Of a DNA stretch of 64,000 nt, positions 37,644-49,153 are shown one piece after another; position 1 is the stretch's first letter; each line of letters opens with the position of its first letter. The notes beneath the pieces were generated by a model. The model worked only from the letters and a program-made list of their open reading frames with translations. It ran no database searches and was not told the DNA's origin. The stretch comes from Anniella stebbinsi. Taxonomy: Eukaryota; Chordata; Lepidosauria; Squamata; Anniellidae. The stretch is taken from positions 264,091,562 through 264,155,561 of the forward strand of contig JARDYH010000003.1 in the NCBI GenBank assembly GCA_029215795.1, written 5' to 3'. The position numbers were made by a program, and so were the translations under genes.

Positions 37644-37834
37644 GATCCTGTTCAGACGACACCCTAAGCCACCTTGGATAAGCAGTTTGAACTAACCATT
37701 ATGGCTTAGTGTGTTGTGTGAACCATTCCTAACCATGGTGGCTACATAACCATGGTTTACACATGTACATTAACCATTTGCTGCAAAAGGGTTAGTGGTC
37801 TAACCATGCCTTAGCTGGTTGTCTGAACAGGCTC
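37644..37834. mobile_element. Foldback MITE, CTGTTCAGA type
   Basis: GATCCTGTTCAGACGACACC to GTTGTCTGAACAGGCTC, with 'taaccatggtggct' and inverse repeats inside. It is the sister of 20476-21053. Confidence 0.78.
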
Positions 37835-39257
37835 AATTTCTCCTTAAGTGAAGAACACCTTAGCTTAAAACAAATCAGGGGTGGTTACCTTTTATTCAAG
37901 TATTTGGTGTTTTCTATTATTGCTTTTTTTGTGTGTGGGGGGGAGGTGGTCCATTAGGCCAGGCAAAAGGAAGATGTGCAAATAAAAAAAAAGCAAAACA
38001 GAGCATAATTGCACATTGGTAAAAGCTCATTTTATTGATTAAAGACAATTGTAGGGGTTAACAAAGGCAAATATAATAGTCACAGAGTTGCAATGCAATG
38101 TTTTAGGTTTCCACCAGGATGGGGTCTTTTCATCAGGAGGATAGCAAACTTTGTGGGCCCATGATTCCCATAAACATCACTAGGTTTGGGGGTTCAGGAG
38201 TTGGGGTCTTGCAAGGGATAGTCATCCCTTCTTGTTCTGGCCTAAGAAGGACCTCTTGGCAGAACCTCAAGGTATAAGTTATCTTGGCCTAGCTGGTAAA
38301 GGGGGAGGGAAATAACACATGTCTATTGCTCTGGCTTGGCTGTACGTTACAGCAAATTAAGGAACACATCCAGTAGCAAGTCAATACATAGGTAAATGGT
38401 CAAGCACAGAGATAACAGTCTAGAAAGAGAGCAATTCAAGTGAGAACACAGGCAATGGTCAAAGGTACATTATTACTAGGCAAGAGGGCGAGTTCCAAAA
38501 GAAAGATCTGAGGTGCAGCCAAGGTCCAACCGCAGCTGAGTAGTCAAGCACAAATGCAGCACAAGAAGCAGAGTTAAGCACTTCAACCAGCGAAACAAGG
38601 ATGCACACCACTGGAGTTGATGGGAATACCTTGTTCCATCACCTAGCAAACTCTTACTAAAAGCTTATATAGCTAGAGTTTTCAAAGCCCCACTCAGGGC
38701 TCAGCTGTAGTTCATCACAAAAATCCTACTTGTGAGTAGGGCCTTGCTCACCAGGAGGACTTTACTTCTGAGGAGCCCTACTGGGCAACCAAGCACTCCT
38801 TCTCAAAAAAGTGCTAGTGGGTTGCAACTTGAAACAGTACTTTCTTGGACTAGGTGGTTGTGTTTCCCTCCTCTTCTGAAGAGGGACCCATGGCCAACTC
38901 CCCGGAGGGCCCAGGCTCCCCAAGCCCTCCTTACATGGGCTGTCCTTGGATGTTATCCATCTCTGCAAGCTCTAGCTCCTCCTCTGAGGAACATTTTGTC
39001 CTGCAGGGGCATGACATATTTTCTGCCTCTTTGTTCTGCCCAAGGTAATTTGGCTGGTTGTATATAGGTGATATTTTGGAGACTTGACTACTTGCCGTGT
39101 CTTCTTGCTGATCCTGTCAATCTAGATTTCAAAATGATCTCACCTTTCAATAAACCCTTTAGCAAATCCCAGGCGTATTATTGATCTGTGCCAGCCAGAA
39201 ATTTCAGGTTCGCTCAGATTCTATATATCATAAACAAAATATGGGCAGACTTTCAGC
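37835..39257. other. Intron, unassigned; possible old retroelement
   Basis: No gene. 38660-39130 shares the phrase 'gccccactcagggctcagct' in inverse with 57870-57910. It may be part of a long-terminal-repeat-type element, but I see no paired LTRs. Confidence 0.35.
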
Positions 39258-39390
39258 ATCTGAACATAACAGCAGCCCCACTGGATCGGACCAAAGCTCT
39301 GCCTAGCTTGTTATTTTGTTTCCTTCAGTGGCTGTATGGAAGTATCCGGAACCACACTGGTGCCCCCAGGAAGGGGACCTAAGGTCATTC
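39258..39390 (-). mobile_element. LINE 3' end fragment
   Basis: 'gaacataacagcagccccac' and 'tggatcggaccaaagctct' are the reversed 'gatccagcagggc...ttatgttc' LINE tail. Confidence 0.55.
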
Positions 39391-39784
39391 TTGTTGAATC
39401 AGATCAATAGCAGCTTGCCAGGTGCCTCTTAGAATGCCCAGAAGTGTGGCGGCAAAGCATAGCCCTCTCTTGCTGTTTGTCTCCAGCATTTGGGGTTTAT
39501 TTTTCTTGAGGCGTGTGTGCAAAAATCGATATCCTGCTTTTGCCCTCCAAAAATGAGTCACTCCAAGTACGAAGTATAAAAGCCAGATACGCGAATGAAT
39601 AGAACAGTGGCTCATCATTAAAACAAGATGGCCAGAATAGAATGAGCATCAAGCAAAACAATAAGGGGTGCGTGTGCATGTTGGGTGGGGGTAACAAATA
39701 TTGTGAGTTAAATGAAGAAACAAAATCAAAAGCTAGCTTAAAAGGAAATGTTTTTAAAAAGAAATGTTTTATCAGAACACACAT

Positions 39785-40012
39785 TGGCTTAATTCGGATG
39801 ACACAATAAACAACTGGGGTGGGGGAAACAATCGTCAGTTGTTTTGACTATTGTGTCATCTGAATGCTGCCATAGTCAACTCAGCACTGATCCTAATCCA
39901 CACCACCGTTGATTATTTATTACCATGTTGTGTGGGGAGTACCCCCTAGATGAACAACTGTAAAGTTGTTTATTACCCCACCATTGACTATCGTGTTGTC
40001 CGAATTCAGCCA
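39785..40012. mobile_element. Foldback MITE, family B, complete copy
   Basis: TGGCTTAATTCGGATGACAC to GTTGTCCGAATTCAGCCA, 228 bp. It aligns with 1-214 with only about nine or ten differences in some 190 bp by eye. The stem arms are 'caactggggtggggg'/'accccaccattgac' and 'gttgattatttattaccatg'. Confidence 0.85.
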
Positions 40013-40015
40013 TAG

Positions 40016-40190
40016 AGTAGGAAGTAACCAGTAAGCCTATACCCACCAGCAAGCCTGGGGAACTTGGGTGGGAGAGTACTTTTGCACCCGTGTCCTGTTT
40101 GTGGATCCTCGGTGGCCACCGTGTGAACAGAGTGCTGGTCTAGGTAGGCTTTGGTCTGATCCAGCAGGGCTCTTCTGATGTTCTTTACCA
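40016..40190 (+). mobile_element. LINE (CR1/L3-like) 3' end
   Basis: 'cctggggaacttgggtggga', 'tgtcctgtttgtgg', 'gaacagagtgctggtctagg' and 'tctgatccagcagggctctt' in order. Confidence 0.75.
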
Positions 40191-40420
40191 CTTGGGGCAG
40201 GGAGGATGTTGCCCCCAGCCATGCCTCAGAAACCAATGGTGCAAGCAAGACGGCCACAACAGTTGATCTCAGTGGATGGGCAGAAGCTCATATAGGAGAC
40301 GGTCCTTCTTGTAGCTTGTCCCTAAATTGTTTTGGGCTTTACAGGTAATATCCAACACCTTGAGTTGCACTGAGGAACAAACTGGCAGCCAGTGCAGCTG
40401 ATCCAGCAAAGCAGTCACAT

Positions 40421-40656
40421 CAGTGGAGGCTGCTGGCTCCAATTTCAGTGAGGCTGCAAATCCATTCTGGGTTTCTGTCACAACCAGCCAGAACTCTAAA
40501 TGAACCATCCACGGTGCCGAACCTTTTTTTTTTTTTTTTTTTGGAGGGGGTAGGGTTCTGCACCTTGGATAGCTCTTCTAGAGTTCTGGCTGGATTGGAC
40601 TGAAATCCAGAATGGAATCACAGCCTATCCAAAATCGGAGCCACCAACATCGACTG
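40421..40656. mobile_element. Foldback hAT-like MITE, CAGTGG type
   Basis: CAGTGGAGGCTGCTGGCTCC to GCCACCAACATCGACTG. The flanks AGTCACAT and GGTCCCAT match at 6 of 8. A T-run of about 18 bases (40526-40543) lies in the loop. Confidence 0.75.
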
Positions 40657-41162
40657 GGTCCCATGATCCCAGCACTTTACCCTCGTCCAGAGTTTAGCAG
40701 CAGCATCCTGCGGAGTTGAAAATTTCTGAGTAGTTTTCAAGGACAGCCCCCATAGAGTTGCCCAAACAAGGTGTCCCTAATGCATGATGAACCATGGCTG
40801 GGTCTGACCATGCCAAGAATGGGTGCAGCTGGTGCTCTGGCCACAGCAGGGCAAAAGCACTCCTTGCTACAGCAAACACCCAAACATCTAATAATATGGC
40901 TGGTTCTAGGAGTAATCCCAAGCTACGAACCTGATCTTTTAAGCAACCATGGCTGATAGCTATTTAGAAACCTACCCTATCCTTCATTAATTTCTCATTC
41001 AGAAGAAAATAATCTGCCTACCTATGATCATGCTACAGGCAAATATATTTCTGGTAGAAAAGTTGGCATCTCTGGATGGGATGCCAACTAAGTTGAGCTT
41101 GTGTCCCAATGAAATCAACAGGACAAGTCAGGCATGTCTTCAGTGGAGCTAAGTGCAACTAA

Positions 41163-41302
41163 GAGCCAATCTACACACACAGGATAAAACACTTTGAAAA
41201 CATTTTGAAAACTGTATATGGAGTGTGTCCTGGGCCCCAACAGTTCTCAAAACTGTTATAAACTGTTTTAAACTGTTTTAAAGCAGTAGTGTAGATAGGC
41301 TC
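41163..41302. mobile_element. Foldback MITE, ATCTACAC type, short
   Basis: GAGCCAATCTACAC to GTGTAGATAGGCTC, with the 'gggccccaacag' loop also seen at 11815-12037 and repeated 'aaactgtt' units. Confidence 0.72.
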
Positions 41303-41349
41303 TCACTCAGTCGGGATTCAGGAGTATGTATGTGGAAGTGGCTGTTAAG

Positions 41350-41546
41350 TAGGGTGACCAGATAAAATCCAGGCCAGGGCTCATGTAACTTTAACAGTTG
41401 CAGAGAAAAGGGAATTTCAGGCAGTGTCATTTGTATGCAATTAGTTCCTGGTGAAATTCCCTCTTCATCACAACCGTTAAAGTTGCAGGGGCCCTGCCTT
41501 CTTTTGTATATGGTCACTCTAGTATAGTGCCTGCACCTTTGACTGT
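41350..41546. mobile_element. Family A half-element plus junction, copy 16
   Basis: TAGGGTGACCAGATAAAATC, then one monomer to 'tatatggtcactctagtata' and a short piece of the next inner arm (gtgcctgcacctttgactgt), where it stops. This is the break point expected if one half of a full copy was lost. Confidence 0.88.
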
Positions 41547-42254
41547 CGCTCGTCTTGAAAACCCAATGTCATTTTCACAACATCTGACCATTGAAGAAAA
41601 TTTGGGATTTAAGTATGATTGTGGCTTTGCACACGGGTATTGGAAACATTGCAAGAGAACGATGTAATTTTCTAATAGCTCTGGTGGATGTCCTTCAATA
41701 TGCACACTCAGATTTTATGCAGTGCGTCCCTTCACATTAGCTAGAGGTCATTATTGTCCGTGGGAATAGAGGCAATTGAAAATGTCAAGTTGCATTTTCT
41801 TGCTGCATCAGCATTATCTGCTGGGTAAATATTTTCTATTGCTCATTGAGCAGAAAACCAGTTGTTGGGAGATGTACTTTTTACATAATGAGAACTTTTG
41901 CTCCAGGCTCTCAGCTAAGTATCAGTACCATAGCAACAAAAGAGAAGGTTGTTGTGTGATATTTCTACAGATGCGTAGAGTAAAAGCAACCTAGGAAAAA
42001 AAATGAAAAACAGGAACCAAAATATTTTTTGCTTTATTTATTACATTTATATACTGCCTTTCCACTGAAAACTGCTGTTTAATAACAGCAATAAAACACA
42101 AACTAAAATACAACATTATAATTAAAACATAAATGCAAATCACTTAAAAACACATCAATAAAAAAAGAAATAAACATCCACCACTAATTCAGCAATGTCA
42201 TTTCAAAAGTTAAACGCCTGTCTGATTCAGAACATTTTGCCTGTCGATGGAAAG
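41547..42254. other. Intron; retroposon tail near the end
   Basis: About 42030-42185 is a reversed retroposon tail (tttatttattacatttatat, actgcctttccactg). The rest is unassigned. Confidence 0.45.
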
Positions 42255-42823
42255 GCAACAAAGCTGGAGGAATCATCAAGTGGCTGGAGCAAATCCCCCA
42301 CGAGGAAAGGTTACAGTGTCTGGGAGCGTTTAGCTTAGAAAAAGGGTGAGTGAGGGGAGACATTATAGAGATGTACAAAATTATGCATGATGTGGAGAAA
42401 GTGGATAGGGAGATATTTCTCTTTCTCTCTAGCAGAATGCTAGAACCCAGGGTCATCCCATGAAGCTGATTGGTCGGAGATTCAGGACAGATCAAAGGAA
42501 GGACTTCTTCACACAGCCTATAGTTAAACTATGGAATTTGCTACCACAAGATGAAGTGATAGTCATCAATTTGGATGGCTTTAAAAGGGGATTAGACAAA
42601 TTCAAGGAAGGTAAGGCTATCAATGACTAGTAGTTATGATGACTAGAACTACTTCCTGTGTCAGAGACAGTTTGACACTGTATACCAGTTGGGGGACATG
42701 AGCAGGGGGATGACCTGCTTTGGGCTTCCCACAGGCATCTGTTCATCCTTACCCCATGTGAACAGAATGCTGGACAAAATGGATTCTTGGTCTGATTCAG
42801 CATGGCTTTTCTTACATGTTTAT
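42255..42823 (+). mobile_element. LINE (CR1/L3-like) 3' end, longest copy
   Basis: This runs 'gaggaaaggttacagtgtct', 'gacattatagagatgtacaa', 'gaaggacttcttcacacagc', 'ttggatggctttaaaagggg' and 'ttggtctgattcagcatggc'. It is truncated and non-coding. Confidence 0.82.
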
Positions 42824-43941
42824 GGAGCTAGCCTGGCCTGAGGCCTCCCATGTCAGGGAATTTCAGAGCCTGGGAGCTGCTATCAAGAAGGCCCTTTCTC
42901 ACATTCCTGGCAAATGTGCCTCTAAATGCGCTGGGACAGAGAGAAGGATCTCTTCCAAGGATCTTAAATCCTGGGCAGGCTGATAGGGGAGAACATGATA
43001 TGTCAAATAACCTACTGAAGTTGTTCTAACAAGGGACACTCTGTATATTGGCCTAGCTACAGCATTCTGGATAAGCTAAAATTTCTGAACGTTTTTTAAA
43101 ATCAGCCTCACATAGAGAATATTACAGTGCTCCAGGTGGCATTGGCTATCGATGAACATACCTGTTAGATGGAAAGGAGGATGCAGGGAAACCTCGTTGT
43201 TCGCACAGCAACACTAAGGGCTCAGCCCCATGGATGGCAATACCAGAGAAGGTAAATTTACCTCTGCTTTTAATGGCCGATTATCATATGTACACACATC
43301 ACTGTTGAAGTAGAGTCTTTTTAGCTGGCTAGGCGCTCCCAATTACTCCTAGCATAAGTGTTCTACTAGCCTGGGTTATGTAACATCGGAAAAGTGAATT
43401 TGTGTGAGGTTGCTGTTTGTTTGCTATGAGCAAGGGAACTGTGAATCATATTTTTCTTTTTGATGAAAAGAAAGATGAATTGCCATGTGACTCCCCACCC
43501 TTTTTTGGGCCATGGTGCTACTCACCTGGGAAAGTCTCTTACCTTAGCAGTTATCTGTAGTAGTTAGCAAGCTGTGGCAATATCCACATTGGCTTCAGGG
43601 CCATTATTTTTGTAATCTGGAAAGTGGGAAAAGTTGGGATCAGTATTTCTCCATGTGTGTAGTCTGCCTGATTTCACTACTGTAGGGCACACTTGTCTAG
43701 CGGTAGAGGCTAGCTTGTGGACTGAGTGAGAGGATAAAAGGAGCTGCCTTTATCAAAGTCATGAGAGAGCAAAAGAGGGCAGCAGCAAATACAAAAGACC
43801 AAAAGAAGAGACAAGCCTCAATATAGTACTGGGGGAAAATGAAATTTGAATACAATAAGTGAAATGGCTGACATGTTTTGGCAGAAAACTTCTTTAGTGG
43901 CACAAGAATTCAATCTATTGGGTATTTCTAATAAGGCAACA

Positions 43942-44336
43942 TCTCATAACATCATGGAGTTGGAGGTGACCTTGGAGGTCATCTAGTCCAACCTAGGGTG
44001 ACCAGATAAAATCCAGGTCAGGGCTCATGTAACTTTAACAGTTGTAGAGAAAAGGGAAATTCAGCCAGTGTCATTTGTATGCAATTAGTTCCTGGTGAAA
44101 TTCCCTCTTCATCACAACAGTTAAAGGTGCAGGCACTATACTAGAGTGACCATATACAAAAGAAGGCAGGGCCCCTGCACCTTTAACTGTTGTGATGAAG
44201 AGGGAATTTCACCAGGAACTAATTGCATACAAATGACACCGGCTGAAATTCCCTTTTCTCTACAACTGTTAAAGTTACGTGAGCCCTGACCTGGATTTTA
44301 TCTGGTCAGCCTAGTCCAACCACCTGCTTTATTCAG
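43942..44336 (-). mobile_element. CR1-type LINE 3' end split by a MITE
   Basis: 'catcatggagttggaggtg', 'accttggaggtcatctagtc' and, after the insert, 'ccacctgctttattcaggat' form one reversed CR1 tail. Family A copy 17 is inserted within its 'ctagtccaacc' motif. Confidence 0.78.
43994..44313. mobile_element. Family A MITE, copy 17, perfect target duplication
   Basis: TAGGGTGACCAGATAAAATC to ATCTGGTCAGCCTA, 320 bp, flanked by exact GTCCAACC (43986-43993 and 44314-44321). The internal 'ctatactagagtgaccatat' terminus and both inner arms are well preserved, which makes it a good reference copy. Confidence 0.96.
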
Positions 44337-45101
44337 GATCATCTAGTCCAACACCTCTCCTGCTGAGGCCACCAGGATGCAACATCTCTCCTGCTGAGGT
44401 GGTCACCAGTGTTAAAAATGGATGACATCATGTTCCGGAACTGCTGTTACATCTTATTAATAGGTGTGGGTAAAATGCCTTGCTGGTACTCTGTACATGC
44501 CTGCATTCCTGCTCACTTTTGCCATGGGTGGTGAATGATAACGAGAAGCTGCCATAGGTTGATTTTCGTCTGGCATATCGGCTGGCTGTTTGGATGGTCT
44601 GGCACCTCACAGGCAACATAGCAACAAGAATGCAACTCCTCGAAAGCATTGGAGATCTGGGCTGGTCCAGGAAATAATCAGCCATGATCTTGTCACAGGT
44701 CAGATCATCAACATCATAATTGTCATCATGTCCAAAGTCTAACACAGACAGTAGGCACAATACAAAAGGAAGAACGGAAGAGTGAGGAATGAGGGAAACA
44801 AGCAAATGGGAGCACATGAAAGTCAACATAGAGATAATGTTGAATGCTCACTGAACTAGAGTAGCAGTTTGTCCTAGCCAGGCTGATTTGGATGGAACTT
44901 GGACAACTCTGCTAAAATGGTCACCTAGGGAGTCTTTGTCACATCTCTCCACAAACCTGCCTATGCACTTAAATCAATGCTGGGGCCCAGCTCCTGAACT
45001 TATCCATAAAAAGTGTCAAATTGGTAGGTATCAGGAGCAGGGCATTCTCAGATGCCCCACCCTGAGGTTTGTGCTGCTCCATCATTATCCATTATCCATC
45101 C

Positions 45102-45103
<2 letters not shown>
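44337..45103. other. Intron, no recognised feature
   Basis: A 133-codon minus-strand open frame (44428-44829) has no recognisable domain and looks like chance. Confidence 0.4.

Positions 45104-45153
<50 letters not shown>
45104..45153. repeat. (TTA)n microsatellite
   Basis: About 50 bp of ATT trinucleotides. Confidence 0.98.
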
Positions 45154-45154
<1 letters not shown>

Positions 45155-45156
45155 TT

Positions 45157-45252
45157 TATATAGTTTGTACACTGTCTCTTGAGGATTTTTAAGTCCCCAA
45201 AACCCCCTTTCAGGACTTAAAAGCCCTCAAAAGGTGATGTACAAACTATATA
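45157..45252. repeat. Hairpin-forming inverted repeat
   Basis: 'tatatagtttgtacactgtc' pairs with 'atgtacaaactatata', and 'gaggatttttaagtcc' pairs with 'ggacttaaaagccctc'. The stem is broken by small bulges. It adjoins the TTA array, as in some retroposon tails. Confidence 0.8.
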
Positions 45253-45475
45253 AGGAACATCTTCATCATCATCTCATCCAATATTATTATGTCACATGAT
45301 ATAGACTATGGAGATGTTACAACCAAAGGAAGCATGGTTACATTGGTACAGGTATGCACTTTTTAATGGCATCCTGATGGCAGCCAAAACATGTAGGCCA
45401 ACTCTGAGTTCTTGGACCAAATAAACCCTCTCTCACTCTACCGAATTTGAAATGAATATACACCATAGATATACC

Positions 45476-45972
<497 letters not shown>

Positions 45973-47092
45973 ATGGATACCAAAACGTAGAAGAGTTTCA
46001 AGTGCTTGCGGATTGAATCGGTTCACAGCAACCTCTTTCCTAACTGTGAGATAACTCCAATCATTCTTTCGACTACTGTCTTTTTTTCCTGCAAAGACTT
46101 TGGTGTTAAAGTATCCAGATCTCCTGGCCTTCAACCTATACAACGTATGACGACGAGTCCAATTCTGCTTCTGCCACAAGCATTTTCAGTGTACATATTA
46201 AAGGGAGGATCTGGCTGATTATCCGCAAGGCTGTTCAGAATCTCACCCAGGAGGGAAACCCACGGAGGAAGTGCTTTCCTGAAAGAGAGAGCGCTTTGGT
46301 GGACTTCCCGTGACATTTTTGCAGCAGCTTTTCGCCGGATTGAAGAGATGCCCGCAAGCTGTGCCTTTGGTCTTTTGCAGTTTGGAGAAAGTGGGTTCTC
46401 CCAGTTAGCTGTACACTTGAGTGTATAAAATGTTAGTTAATGGTGCTTAGGCAGATAGCAGCTGAAACCATTTCCTTTCCAGTGTGTAGAATAATCGCAT
46501 TCTAAGGTGCTAAAAAAAAAGACCGCCAGGTCTCCGAACCAGCCAGTAGTGTAGCAAAGAATACTACAGCACTAAAACTGAGGTACATCCCTTCCCCCAA
46601 ACAACAAGAAGAATACTTTTAGTTTCATTTGCTTTGAATGCCTTCCCACGAACTGACGTTTCACCTCTTAAGAGAAGGCATTCCTCCCATAGAGCAAATG
46701 CAACACTTCCAGTCCAATCCTGAGGCAATCTCACAATGGAGTCTCAAAGGGTCTGTTATGCTCTTACAGCGAGTATGACTTCCTGTTTGAGAGACCAGGT
46801 AGATCCATGAGCCAAAGTGAAGAATGGCCATGCCCCTCCACCCAACTGCCCAATGGCTGCAATGCGATCCATTATTGAGTCTGATTGGGGATCAGATATG
46901 TTGTTTGGGTCAAGCAGGGAGAAGCTGAAGAAATATTCTGGAAAACAAGTAGCGGATTGTACAAGGGAAGATTGTCAGGATTGGGGGAGACAGGCAAGGA
47001 AGCAGATACACAGAAGGAAGGATTTGTAGTGCCCTCTAGAAGCTGGAGGATGCTTTATAAGTTCACCAGACTAGAACTTGATCTCTTAAGGG

Positions 47093-47300
47093 CAATGGAG
47101 GCTGGATGCCCCAATTTTGGTGGGGCTGTGATTCCATCCTGGGTTTCAGCCAGAACTCTAAAAGGATCCCAAGGTGCTGAACCCTATCCCCAAAATAGGA
47201 TCATCACCTTGTACAGCTCCTTTAGAGTTCTGGCAGGTTCTGGATGAAACCCTGAATAGATTCACAGCACCACTGAAATCAGAACCGCCAGCACCCACTG
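47093..47300. mobile_element. Foldback hAT-like MITE, CAGTGG type
   Basis: CAATGGAGGCTGGATGCC to ACCGCCAGCACCCACTG. The flanks CTTAAGGG and GTTCAGGG match at 6 of 8. It lies within the presumed 3' UTR. Confidence 0.75.
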
Positions 47301-47621
47301 GTTCAGGGGATGGGATGTTCTGCAAATGTCCACACTTGCTAGGTTTTTCAGGCCAGCCAGCTGATATCAGCTTCCAGATCTGAAAGACTTCCGTTCCTGA
47401 GTCCTCATGATGGTCAGTGTGGACGTATAAATACCTGCTCCAGAAATAATATTGGTATCGAGGTGAATGTAACCCATGTTCTCTAGATGTCCAGAAAATT
47501 AACCCTGATTCTAGATTATGTCTGTATTGGGTCTCTTAAGCCCTGGCACATATTGATGAGATCATTACTATGTAACAGAGTCTGGAGACTTGAGAGTCTA
47601 ATGTAACTTTTGGGGTGTAAA

Positions 47622-48091
47622 TAGGGATGTATGAGAATTTCCTTGCTGTTTGCAAATTTGTGAACATGTCCAATTCACAACCCTGAACATGAGCAGGAAT
47701 GCAATTCTAGGGAAACTTTAGTAACATCCAGAACTTGCATTCACATTCGAAAGTGCACACGTATGCAAATGTACACCAGTAAAATGTGCCTTTGCACATT
47801 TACGCAAATCCCCCATAAACTGGCGTTTTCTATGCGTCCTTTTCTTTAGTCTATGGGAGAAATGCACATTTTTGATTGGGAAAATTTGCACTTTTAAAAG
47901 GACGCATTTTTTCACTTGAGATAAATGTGCAGTTTTTAAAACATAATTTTTTCCCAATTGAAAGTGTGCATTTTTCTGCTTGGAATAATAAAGATGCTTG
48001 CATTCAGCAATGAGAACGAGGTGAACCAAACTTCGAGGAGGAATTCACAGAACCCCCAAAAGCTCAAACATCGTGTGTTTGCCCATCCCTA
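47622..48091. mobile_element. hAT-type element, TAGGGATG ends, copy 2
   Basis: TAGGGATGTATGAG to TTTGCCCATCCCTA, 470 bp. The flanks GGTGTAAA and GGTGCAAA match at 7 of 8, an 8-bp duplication. The AT-rich interior is built of 'tgcacatttttg'-like repeats in both directions, with no transposase. Confidence 0.82.
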
Positions 48092-48514
48092 GGTGCAAAT
48101 GATTTCTGGGGGTAACAGAGAGGATTACATCTGTGGCCTGAAAGCCCTTAAAAGTTGCTTGGGGTGGCACTAGATGCTCCTTTGAATGCATGATGTGCCC
48201 CAGGCAGCTGGAGTTCCCATTATGCCCAACTGTTCAGTATGGTAGGGGTGCATCCGGGGCTTTCTAGGTCACAAATCCACATCTGCTATTGGTGAGGAAT
48301 CTGGTGGGAGAGGGTGCAGAGAAGGTAGTGGAGAGACCCCAATTTGGGGCCCACAGTCCGCAGGCTTCACAGCAGCCCTGGCTATTCCAGCATGTGTTTG
48401 GCTCAGCCCACACACAAGGCCCCCGGGGATTCTGCAGCTCCCATGGTCTCCAGGTGCTTTAGATACACCACACATATATGGTGCCCAAGATCCTAGGCTC
48501 TCCAGGGTCACAAG

Positions 48515-48611
48515 CAGATTTTTTTCCATCCCTACCTGGAGATGCTGGGCATTGAACTTGGGACCTTTTACATACAAAGCATGTGCTCTGCTGCTGAGCC
48601 ACGGCCTCCCC
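48515..48611 (-). mobile_element. tRNA-derived SINE fragment, type 1
   Basis: The minus strand shows the head: 'gccgtggctcagcagcagag' (A box) and 'ggtcccaagttcaatgcc' (B box). Confidence 0.75.
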
Positions 48612-49032
48612 CCAAAGTGGGTCAAAGGCTTCAACCCATCCGTCTATATCACCACCACTAGAAAACACAAAGTGGGGGTGGGGGAGAGAAGGTATAAAAA
48701 CCCTGTTCCCAGCCTGAAGATTGCAGCAGGCCACCAGTCCCCATAGGCCTCCCAAGATTTGGACTCATTTTGCATTGGATCCTGGATGACCTGAACCAAA
48801 GGTATGGCCAATCAAACTCCAATCCCTATTCCCCTACTCCACTCCCGTTTTTTCTTAAATCGTAAAACTACCACCAATTAACTAGTTCGGCAGTAGCCAA
48901 CTTCTAACGTCTACAAGTTACAGATCCGGGCTTGATGAGGGGTGTTGTGGCCACCTGACTGGGTCCAAGAGTCCAATGGACTCCCCCATGTCTGCCCCCA
49001 TTCCCCTTTTGGACACCCACAGTGTGTTCGCT

Positions 49033-49153
49033 GGCCTGTGCACCTCAATGGAGGCTCTAGAAATTACATATTTTTCCCTGTTGCGTGAATGGGGCCTCTA
49101 CGCCCACCATTTATGCAACATGGAAATATACATAATTTCCAGAGCCTCCATTC
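49033..49153. repeat. Small palindrome, AATGGAGGCTC type
   Basis: 'aatggaggctctagaaatta' pairs with 'ataatttccagagcctccat'. A looser relative lies at about 55840-55935. It is probably a MITE remnant. Confidence 0.65.
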
